Source: Siphlonurus alternatus (taxonomy: Eukaryota > Arthropoda > Insecta > Ephemeroptera > Siphlonuridae). From it: DNA of 64,000 nt. Position numbers and translations under genes: made by a program. The notes under the pieces were generated by a model, which was not told the origin of the DNA, made no database searches, and was given only the letters and a program-made list of their open reading frames with translations. The DNA lies in contig OX463784.1 of assembly GCA_949825025.1 (NCBI GenBank), positions 16,744,124 through 16,808,123 of the forward strand. Reading direction: 5' to 3'. Below are positions 25,701 to 34,833 of the stretch, one piece after another (the stretch's first letter is position 1; every line of letters starts with the position of its first letter).

Positions 25701-28700
25701 TAGCCGAAATATCAAATTAAGGGTAAGATAACACGAACAATCGATTGTTGTAGTCCCATTTGATTAACATGCAAACCTTAGCAACATCATAATGATTCTG
25801 AATTTTTTTTTGAGATACAGTTCTTGGCACCAAAAAAATATGGAATAAATTTCAAAACAATCGGACGATCTAATTATTTAAAATTAATTTCTTAGTTTAG
25901 GTCTCCATGGGAAAGCCCTATACTGAAAATTTAAAAAATTAATTTAAAAAAATTGGATCCTCCGATTATTCTGAAATTTTTTCCACATTTTTTTGGTGCT
26001 AAGAACTGTCTCTAAAAAAAATCAGAATTATTATGAGGTTGCTAAGGTTTACATGTTAATCAAATGGGACTACAACAATCGATTGTTCGTGTTATCTTAC
26101 CCTTAATTTGACTGTAGGTTTGCACCTCAAAATACTCACCCATTGAGAGGGTGCGGCTCGTGGTTTCCGAAGACTGGCAGCACCGGCACGTCCGGGAAGT
26201 TCGCTCTGACCTCCGCCATGACAAAGGTGAACAGCTGGACGTTGTAGTCCTTGCTGGTGGCCCATACTCCGTGGTCGATGACGTCACCCGTGAAGATGAC
26301 GTAATCAACGTCCTGACAGGGAGATCACAATAAATGTCAAAGAACATGTTAATTTTTTTAAAGTCTCTAATTCTTACTTTTTCTGATGATAATTAATTCC
26401 TATTTAAACATTATTGGCTGAGCGCATTGTAAAATTAACATGATAGTAAATTTTTCGTCTTGAGGTTAGGCAACTTGTTCAGCACCAAAATTGAACGATG
26501 GGTATACTTTTATATGTATAATGCAAATAAGAAGAACAAAATAATGTCTTCAAGTCTGAAGATATTTTGACGCTGAAATAAACAATTTATTTAATCTACA
26601 GCGAGATCATCACATATAGTGGACACTTATGAACACTTGTCGCCTTGAAAAATGTCCTACTTGCAGCCTTGTTGATCACCATGCCCTGCGTTATTCTTGC
26701 GGAGCATGATGATTAACAAGGTCGCAAAGGGAAAATTTTCTTTTATATTTCATAAAATATTATGTACAGTTCCAACACTTCCAAAACTCACTTGGTGTCT
26801 GGTGGCGGCCTCTTGCAGCAGATTCTGGAAGGCATGTACGGGGGCGTCACAGTCCCGGTAGTCCCCCCAGTAGCCCGCAGCCCCGCTTTCATTGACTGGT
26901 GGACCCTGATCATAACGACAACACATTGGCTCGTCGCACTCCGCGTTGCCACCTGGCAGGTAGTTGGGGTCTACGTGCACGTCGGTCAGGTGGAGAACCT
27001 TCAGGGTGGGGAAACCTTCCTGTGGAGACAAAGTCATTGTCTACCGTCATAAATTGTGAATATAAAATTATTAAAATTGTGTTATTATATTATTACGTGT
27101 ATTTGAAAATACCGGGCCTTTCATTATCCTATTCAAAATTTTGTCATATATAATAGTTTTTTTTCCTAGACCTAATAGACGCAAGAAAAAAGTTCATTAT
27201 TTCTCTGAAGACTTCAAGGTGCAAAGGACTTAATCAATATTATCATTATTCTTTTGACAGGGCAAGCCAGGAAAATGTTTCCAACATGTAAATCTTTGTA
27301 TATATATTCTCCTATTCTTCTCTGCCTATAATAAACATTTTCACTTGTCTTGCATATTATAGGAAAGCTTTAAAAAAACTTAAAGTGGATTTTCAGTAAG
27401 CGACAAAAGCGATGCGGCGCGATTTGACGAAAAAGCTACGAAATCCTATGCGGCGGTGAATTCACCGGTAATCGCGTTAATTACGATGCTCTTTTTCTAT
27501 TATTCGCCAAATATGGCCGCCAATGAATGTTACAGCAAGTGCGCTTTAATCGCGTCGTGTCGCAGGCTGAAAATCGCCCATGAGATTCCACCTTTGACAC
27601 AACTTTACGTAACTTATGTGGGTTGCTGTTTGCCACGGCGATTTGATTAGATGAACACGGTAGACTTTCTAAGTATATAGATAAATAAAAGTAGTATAAA
27701 ATCAATGAGGGACGTTTAAAATAAAATCATTTACCGGTGGTATCTGCGGCTGTTGGTACGCAGGTTTTGGTCCCATGAAGCTCAGGTCGAGAGTCCAATC
27801 GTACTCAGGGCCTCTTAGGGGACAGTCAGGGTAGAGAGCGAACCCGCAGAACTCGTTGGAGGTGACCGGGTCACCCGTGCGGTTCTTCTCGGTGACTACC
27901 CACATGAACATATCCTGGAGAACATTAATTTTGACCTTGAGCCAATATTACACAATAAAATTTTTATAATTACTGCCCATACAAATTTCCGTACAAGAAA
28001 ATATATTTGTAAAGAGATGGAATTTTCTTATAAGGAGAAAAAAGTATAAATTATTGTATAGTGTGTGTAATACAGGGCTTACAGTCTTGAAATGCATCAT
28101 AAATTTTGTTCCTTAAATTAGAATGAAAAATATTGCGATTATAAAACAATTGTATATACAATAGATGTTAGTATGTATCTTTCTTTTTTACATTTTTAGT
28201 AGATAAAATAATGGCAACAATGTAAATAATTTTATGTTAGAATTAAATATTTAATGTATGATTAAATTATATTAAAAAATTAGTTTTGTAATTTCTCGAT
28301 TGTTTATTGTTTATGTTATCAAAAAGAAAGATAAATATGAGTACGTACCCTAGTACGTATACAGTACGAACTTATAAGATTAAACTGCTGCGTTATCAGT
28401 AATCAAAACATTTAAAAAAGTGTACGTTAGTTAAGGTCAAGTACACAGTTAATGATATTGTTTTAAATGAATATGATTGTTTTTATGTTATATTTAAAGT
28501 TATTTTACTCTTTTAAGCATTAGGACGTTTTTTTAGTTTATTTGTATAACACTAATAAATTATAATATACACAATAATAAAGCTCTTTTTTTTTTTTCAA
28601 TGGCATGAAGTAAATGAAAATGTATTAATAAATTTACTCATAGGCAATTGAAAAATTTGCTTTTGAAACTAATTATTTTTGTTAGTATAATCTTTGCTGT

Positions 28701-29830
28701 ACTGTAAAATAATTAATGGGCATATTATTTATGATATATTAAATTTATTGATATATTTAATAAACTGATTTAAATATTTTAGAAGGAATTGGTATACAGT
28801 ATATTATATAATAGGTACATTACTGTGTACGTACAAGTGCAGATTCATGGAGACTGGGAGAGAATATAACTTAATGCCCCCCCCCCCCCCAAATGAAGGT
28901 ACGGTGTTACAACTCACGACGTATGAATCAATGACTCCTCTGCAAATGTTCTCCTTGGCAATACCCGTGGTGACACAGAGAGCCGTGGTCTGGTTTACTA
29001 ATTGCTCACGAGTGTCGCCACGTGCCATCCACCCAAGCACCGTGTCTGCCACGTTGCTGCAGAGGATGCAAGTCAACTGAAAAACATAAGAAAAAGTCAG
29101 AGATTTTAAAATTAAGTACACTCGTCACCTTGAAAATTTTCTCACTTGCAGCCTTCTTAATCGCTATATGCCCTGTGTTATTCTTACGAGTCATGGTGAT
29201 TACAAAGGCCGCAAAAGGAAATTTTCTGAGGTGACAACTGTACAATCTATTGAAGTGATATGGTTAAATTTAAAAATAAACAGTATTTTAACTAATATAA
29301 TTTCAGCATTTTATAGTTTAATAAATAATTATTGTACAGTTGTCGCCTAGAAATTTTCCCTTTGCGGCCTTGTTAATCACCATCCTCGTAAGAATATCAC
29401 AGGCTAACAAGGCTGTAAGTGGAAAATTTTCCAAGGTGACGAGTGTACACTTTTTTAAGACGCAGCTATACGTCGTAATATTCAATAATATTTCTATGGT
29501 TAATTAAGATCGATCGATCCCAATTGATAGCTTCTTCTTTAAACAAGCTCAATATTGCGTTATTTATTTTTTTTCTATTATTAACATACTTACATCAACT
29601 CTGGATTGTCCATCAACGTTTTTCAATATTTTCATATCAAACGTTGGCCTTTGTATTTTGTATGGAGTTTGTAATTTTATTGCATCTAAAGTATCCCAAA
29701 AATCTTGACTCCCTGTTCCAAATTCCAAATATTCATTTATGCCATCTTGTAAGTTTTCTAAATTTATTTTCCCCTCAAATCCAGAAATGAATATCGAGAA
29801 AAAAAGAAAGAACACACAACTCTTTCTCAT
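22723..29830 (-). CDS. Acid sphingomyelinase-like phosphodiesterase, gene D (complete, long N-terminal type)
   Basis: Complete SMPD/ASM-family gene of the second subgroup. Exons: 29830-29594, 29076-28918, 27914-27735, 27019-26792, 26312-26140, 25386-25192, 25029-24859, 24256-24073, 23587-23394, 22873-22723; 1872 bp, 623 residues. Exon 1 is 79 codons instead of 31: a signal peptide (MRKSCVFFLFFSIFISGFEG), then an acidic aromatic pro-region containing FGTGSQDFWDTLDAIKL. The saposin domain starts LTCILC. Catalytic motifs are TDVHVDP, FTGDVIDHGVW, FGNHEPHP, ILSHLSGG and YGHTHND. In this subgroup the loop after the fourth motif is HLSGG in place of HHPSG, and the core strand reads INNNVCY instead of MNSMFCY. 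The linker and saposin exons are nearly the same as in gene E, and exon 9 is nearly the same as in gene F. The tail ends in a short Pro-rich stretch (WPEPTLKP). Confidence 0.91.
24311..24630. mobile_element. ~320 bp palindromic MITE carrying TGACGTCA, copy 3
   Basis: Same element in the gene D intron between exons 7 and 8, about 55 bp from exon 8. Both arms keep GTGACGTCAC. Confidence 0.75.
25721..26102. mobile_element. TTAA-flanked MITE, copy 1 (382 bp)
   Basis: Ends GGGTAAGATAACACGAACA ... TGTTCGTGTTATCTTACCC with TTAA on both sides (25717-25720, 26103-26106). Palindromic throughout. In the gene D intron between exons 5 and 6. A TTAA target is typical of piggyBac-type elements; the superfamily is inferred. 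Confidence 0.7.
26627..26741. mobile_element. GTACA-type MITE, copy 5 (right end lost)
   Basis: Same hairpin family in the gene D intron between exons 4 and 5, ending about 50 bp from the exon 4 donor. The terminal GTACA on the right is missing. Confidence 0.55.
27381..27597. mobile_element. AAGGCGGATTC-type inverted-repeat element, copy 1
   Basis: GC-richer palindromic stretch with worn ends (AAAGTGGATTTTCAG ... GAGATTCCACCTTT) and interior GCGATTTGACG / ATCGCGTTAATTACGATGC. It matches 51782-52003 in inverted orientation. In the gene D intron between exons 3 and 4. Confidence 0.55.
29116..29244. mobile_element. GTACA-type MITE, copy 6
   Basis: Same family in gene D intron 1. A decayed sister copy stands at the matching place of the segmental duplicate (32808-32959), so this insertion predates that duplication. 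Confidence 0.65.
29334..29449. mobile_element. GTACA-type MITE, copy 7
   Basis: Second copy in gene D intron 1. The duplicated segment near 33070-33100 lacks it, so it was probably inserted after the duplication or lost from the other copy. Confidence 0.6.
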
Positions 29831-29867
29831 CGTTGCTATTCTGTAGTTGTGTTTTTACTAAATTTGT

Positions 29868-29925
29868 ATTATAAATATATTTTTTAATCAGCTGTTTTAT
29901 AGATATGATATAATATTGAAGATAA
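29868..29925 (-). promoter_or_regulatory. Gene D core promoter: TATA-like box and GATA motifs
   Basis: TTTATAAT on the minus strand at 29868-29875, 38 bp upstream of the ATG. On plus, AGATATGATA (29901-29910) and AGATAAAA (near 29920-29926) lie upstream. A decayed copy of this promoter is present at 33703-33870. Confidence 0.45.
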
Positions 29926-30223
29926 AATGCCCTGTGGGTGTGTTTCGGGACATTTCTATATCAAGATTTAATCACAGAGTGAATATTTTATGTCAAGCAA
30001 AGATTCAACAAATGTCAATTTATTGTATGTTTTGTTTTTAATTAGTTGTATCCCTCATAATTATTTGCATATTCTGCTGTCCATTCTTATCCAAATAAGT
30101 AAATACTGCATATATAGTATATATATATTGTTTTGAACTTTATTATTTATAACATTTTGCATTAATTAGCTTGAGGAAAGCATAATTTTATTAAAGTAAA
30201 TGTATGTATTGCATCATGTACTG

Positions 30224-30413
30224 TACACCTCGGGACAGCATGAATTTTATTACTGCTTCACTTGCTTGAGCTGCAGCTCCAATAGATGCAGATTTACAAT
30301 TTTAGGAGTTGTGTAAGAAGAGCATGACCCAGTCTACCCACATGAAAAGAGTTTTGATTCACCACGTTTCCATAGACTGCGTGGTAACGCCTACAAACAA
30401 AACAGAAGTAAAT
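30224..30413. repeat. CTGGACAGCA-type repeat copy (upstream of gene D)
   Basis: Starts TACACCTCGGGACAGCATGA and continues with the same interior as 6495-6672 (ACAAAACAGAAGTAAA end). It lies between the gene D promoter and the 69-residue gene. The remaining spacer is AT-rich with a T-run at 30490-30510 and a TA-rich stretch at 30855-30925. Confidence 0.5.
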
Positions 30414-30855
30414 TTCGTGATGTCCAAAGGTGTACATTTACATAATATTAGAAACTTCTACAGTTCTGTATATATGTTTACATCTTGCCTTTTTTTTTTT
30501 TTTTTTTTTTGGCCTGGCGTCAATTAGTATTGATTTTACTGCTGCTTGGAATTAATTAATTTTAATGATATTATCCTTGAGTTTGCTATGTATTATATAA
30601 TGTATTAATAATATAAAAAAAAATAAGTACATAATCATAAGTAGAATATGAACGTCAGAACATAAAAGATTATTTCAAATAAATAATAGTCAAAAATAAA
30701 TTAATTTTAATGTAAAAAATTATAAATAGGAACAAGGTTATGTTTAAGAAAATAACATAAACATTATTTGCATTTTAAACAATTTTATTTTTCAGGAAGT
30801 ATACATTGCAATCATTGCAATATTATTTTTCAAATTAACTGCATATTTATTTTAA

Positions 30856-30857
<2 letters not shown>

Positions 30858-30908
<51 letters not shown>

Positions 30909-30925
30909 AATATATATATATATAC
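30858..30925. repeat. TATATA/AAATATAT microsatellite
   Basis: Compound TA-rich repeat broken by regularly placed AAATATAT units, just beyond the 3' end of the 69-residue gene. Confidence 0.85.
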
Positions 30926-31136
30926 ATTTTAGTAGCAAAATTCTGATTCACACTTGTTTTGGCTAACAAGTAATTGAAGTCGTAAGTCGTAGGTAATCAG
31001 AATTTATTAAAAAAATTCCCATTTTCATTTTTGACAATTGTGGATACGACGTTTAATATTATATATTTTTTTACATTATAATAGGTGTAATAATGGAAAT
31101 TTTGAAACCTAACTATTAGTCATGATAACCATCAAA

Positions 31137-32171
31137 TTATTGTGTTTCCAATGGTATAAAAGTCTGCGCTGTAATGTATGGCATATCGGTTTCTACTATT
31201 GGTTTGACGGTGTATTCGACAAACGGGTCTGTATCATCGTCCAATCCGATAGGTCGAATGGTTGTTCTTTTAGGTTTGTCGTCAGCTGGAGCAGCTAGAA
31301 CGCTCGCCACACACGCGATCAAGAGCACAGTTATCATCACCTGCAATAACGTAATAAGAACGGTGTAAAAACACGACTTCATTTAGTATTAAATCGTAAC
31401 ACTGTGCTGTTTAATGAGTGGCTACTATCCAGATGAAAAAGTTATAATGAAAGCTATTATAACATCTAATCTAATATGTATTATTAGATGTATTAGATTA
31501 GATTAGTGATTTTTTTTACAAGGATACACCCCTGAGCTTACAACTCGCGGCAGGGTAATGGGTATAGGGATAAGGTAGGGAAAGGATGGTGGCCATGGCC
31601 TGTTACGCGTCCCAGCTAGCATTCACTGAGGTGAGACTGAGGGAACCTTGGAAAACCTCAGTCAGGAACAGACACCTCTACTTTTTTTCAATGGACCAAA
31701 GTGATGTCCAAAATCTGGGGAACCACATATAAGTGCATCACTGCACTGGATGAAAAGCGAGACGAATTTACCCCAGGGAGGGAGCAACGTGATTTTTACT
31801 TGAAACGGTTACCCATCCAAGTACTAACCACGCTCAACGTTGCTTGACTTAAGTGATCTAACGAGAATCTACCAATGCACTGCGCTACGCTCGACCTCTA
31901 AATTTTCAAGTCATATTTATTTTTATTTAATTATAATTTATTTTAACAATACAACACAATGATTTAACAACACAAATTTGTTAATATGTTATAATATGTT
32001 AGTTTTCCCTGAAATACTCTTTTCCGCTAAAATACATTGAATAGTGATAACAAATTTTTTTAAAAAAAATCCCTTGAATTTTTATGATGAGATAAAAAGG
32101 AGCTAGTGCACAGTAAAAAATAATAATTTTAAAATAAATTAAAGCATTAATGCAGAATAACTCACCCTCAT
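31137..32171 (-). CDS. Small secreted protein, 69 residues (two-exon gene)
   Basis: I do not recognise the family. Proposed exons: 32171-32166 (only ATG AGG) and 31340-31137, joined by a GT-AG intron with donor gtgagt and acceptor ttattgcag. The spliced protein starts MRVMITVLLIACVASVLA, a clear signal peptide, with cleavage likely before APADD. It leaves a mature peptide of about 50 residues with a basic start (KPKRTT) and an acidic Thr-rich rest, without cysteines. The downstream neighbour at 34834-37802 has the same design: a six-base first coding exon, a signal peptide ending LAAPA and a similar TATA promoter. I therefore read the two as paralogs with unrelated mature parts. An unspliced start inside the intron (MKSCFYTVLITLLQ) is possible, but the upstream ATG-donor pair is better supported by that parallel. 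A role as a secreted peptide or matrix component is inference only. Confidence 0.6.
31513..31900 (-). mobile_element. 5S-rRNA-derived SINE, full-length-like copy
   Basis: On the minus strand the head (about 31900-31790) closely resembles the 5S rRNA internal-promoter half, with AAGCAACGTTGAGCGTGGTT followed by AGTACTTGGATGGG. A non-rRNA body and an A-rich end (GTAAAAAAAATC near 31510) follow. It lies in the intron of the 69-residue gene. A 5S head plus A-rich tail is the build of SINE3-type retroposons. Confidence 0.75.
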
Positions 32172-32226
32172 GATTTCTTCGTGGCTAATGACAGAAAATT
32201 TCACAAAATCTGCCCTTTTTATATTA
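32172..32226 (-). promoter_or_regulatory. Promoter of the 69-residue secreted protein gene
   Basis: The minus strand reads CAAATAATATAAAAAGGGCA across 32211-32230, a strong TATA box about 45 bp upstream of the ATG. The leader contains TGTCAT and ends AATCATGAG. The 597-residue gene has the related CAAATAAAAGGCAG, TGTCAT and GATCATGAG, which supports common descent of the two genes. Confidence 0.5.
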
Positions 32227-32807
32227 TTTGCAGTCATGTTTGTGGGTTGCGCAAAATCACGTTCTACGTATTTCAGCAACACACATGCATATCATATTTT
32301 TTATTTAAGAGAATGATGAAAGTGTAGTAATGTTTATGTATTATTGTTATTATTTTTATAACAATGTCACGCATATCATAAATAAACACCGCACATCCTT
32401 ATTTCCTTATTTGTTAAGGATGAATCTCAGTAGGTTGATATCTCGCAATCGTACCGCCTGAATGCAACAAGACTTGCAGGGGACTTAGAACTCACCATCA
32501 ATAGGTGGCATACAAATTTTGAAGCAAATCTGTCTTATCAGTTTTGTGAAAACTGAGGTAGAAGTTTAACATTGGCCTTATGGACAAAAACCGGAAATGG
32601 AGCTGTTGTAAGAAAACTGCAAGACTGAATTTGCTCAAACCATAAGCGATTAAGTTTTAGAATATTCTCGATTTTTTAAAATTTATTTCATAATTTCTGA
32701 AGAAAGAGTATTTTCTCTTTTCAAACAGGAAATAAGGGTGGCCTATAATGCCTATATGTTAAATTCAAAATTTTCCTTTTAAAATTCAGTAATTTTATAA
32801 AAATGTT

Positions 32808-32959
32808 GTACAATCGTTGCCTTGGAAAATTTTCCATTTTCAGCTTTGTGATACAGTATATTATAGTTGTTATTATTATGCCCTGATGTCGATCATTTTT
32901 ACGGAGCATGGGTGACTAGCAATGCTGCAAAGGGAAATTTTCCGGGGCGGTGACTGTTA
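32808..32959. mobile_element. GTACA-type MITE, copy 8 (decayed)
   Basis: Sister of copy 6 within the duplicated gene D segment, with extra bases in the loop and a mutated right end. Confidence 0.55.
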
Positions 32960-33229
32960 TATACTTTATATATAATTATATTGAAATGATAATTAATTTA
33001 AAATAAACAGTATTTTAATTACTATATTTTCAACATGCGTCATTATTTTATATTTCAATAACAATATTAAGGACATTCCATATTTTTTTTTTTTTAAGAC
33101 GCATCAGCTACACGTTATAATTTTTATTAATATTTCCATGGTTATGCTAAATAGTGATTGATCCCAATGAATAATATCTTCTGAAGCTCAATATTGCGTT
33201 ATTTATTTTTTCTATTCTTTTATTCTTAA

Positions 33230-33702
33230 CATACATCAACTCTGGGTTGTCTATATTCCCAATATCTTCTTAACAACAAAACTTTGGTCTCAGTATTTTG
33301 CATGGAGTTTGTAATTTTATTATTGAAGTCTTTTCTTAAACACAAATATTTTAGTAGAAATATGATAATTAAAAATACTTATTAATATAATTTAAATATT
33401 ATAATATATTATATCTTAGGATCAGACAACATCTCCCTTGGCATAGTCATTGATTGATTTGATTCTAGCAAAACAAACATTCAAATGATATTAACTGCAA
33501 ATTTGATTGTACAGTGTACAGATATGAGAGCTTAATATCCCAAAAATCAGGACTCCCTGTTCCAAATTCCAAATATTCATTGACATAATCTTGTATATTT
33601 TCCAAATTTATTTTCCCCTCAAATCCAGAGATAAATATATTGAGTGTGAAAAAAAAAAAAATGAAGAACTCACAATTTTTTTTTTTTTTTTTTCATTGTA
33701 GC
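33230..33702 (-). pseudogene. Broken duplicate of gene D exon 1
   Basis: This stretch aligns by eye with gene D exon 1 (29594-29830) but is disrupted. The coding match is split by about 210 unrelated bases (roughly 33323-33537), the region after the ATG has become a long A-run on the minus strand, and small indels shift the frame. Match continues on both sides: the upstream side (33703-33870) resembles the D promoter, and the downstream side (32800-33220) resembles D intron 1, including one GTACA-type element. No saposin or metallophosphatase exons follow. It is a dead, partial segmental duplicate rather than a gene. Confidence 0.72.
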
Positions 33703-33938
33703 TGTTCTCTAGTTGTGTTTACTAAATTTGTGATATAATTAAATAAATCGTTTGTTTTAATCGGCTGCGGTTATGATAAAATATTGAAGATAAACTGCAT
33801 GGGTGTGTTTTGGACCCTTTCTGATATCAAGATTTAATCACAGATTCAACATGTCAAGTTAAGTGTCAACATTTATGTATCAATTATATAGTCGTTTTTT
33901 TCTATTAATTTTTAAAAATTAATTTCCAAATATTGATA

Positions 33939-34247
33939 GTGGAGTGTCGACCTCAATTTTTATTATTGCAGAAATGAATAGGGTGCAAAGTTATCCACCC
34001 TGATTTTTTACAGCCTGGAAACTATTTTTAAACAATTATTGAAAGTCCTTTATGTGACGTCACGAGGCGACAAGTCCTATTCTTTTCTAAAGGAGTGACG
34101 CCTCGTGACGTCAAAAAACAACACTTTCAATAATTTTTTAAAAATATATCTCGGGCTGTAAAGAATCTGAAAAAAATCAGAGTATCATATAACTTTGCAC
34201 CCTTTATCCATTTCTGCAATAAAAAAATTCGACGCTAATACTCCATT
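33939..34247. mobile_element. ~310 bp palindromic MITE carrying TGACGTCA, copy 4
   Basis: Same element in the spacer between the dead exon copy and the 3' end of the octapeptide gene. Somewhat decayed, but both GTGACGTCA sites are visible. Confidence 0.7.
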
Positions 34248-34833
34248 AACTTGTCAATTAACAATATAATTATATTCAAATCTATAAAATATAATCACAA
34301 CATGTGAATATATGTATTTTTAGAAATACATATTATAATATATATAGCATAATGCATGTGTGTAAGAGATATTATAAGAGTACATACATGTATATCCTAT
34401 ATAATTATAGTTCTGTGTATTATTAACGTTCTTAGTTTTATTCATCCATTTGTATAACATATCATATTATATTATAATAAGTATAATAACGTAATAACAT
34501 GTAATGTTTTAAGAAAGAAGACATTATTCAAATTTAGCATTGTCTGTTTTATTGTTGCAATTATATTTGCTTCACATTATGATACAATAATCAGTTCAAT
34601 TCATTTTGTTTTTTAATTTTAGTAAAACAATATAAATTATATACTATAATTTATCGCATAATTTGAAAAATTAGTCCACATTTCCACAACATAGAAATAT
34701 GGTCTCGTTTATTGTGTATTTTTTCGGCTAGGTGTAATGTACTTGGTGATGCCTCATACCTTATTTCTTATAAATGTAAGTTATTTACTGTTCTAATTTG
34801 TCTTCTTTACTATAATATATTTCAAATTATCCA

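Noticed and set aside
29564..29830. Gene D exon 1 as a separate 88-residue secreted protein
   Set aside because: A phase-0 donor (gtaagt at 29588-29593) joins it in frame to the saposin exon, and genes E and F have the same exon at the same place.
31513..31900. Functional 5S rRNA gene
   Set aside because: Only the promoter half resembles 5S; the rest is unrelated and ends in an A-rich tail, as in a SINE.
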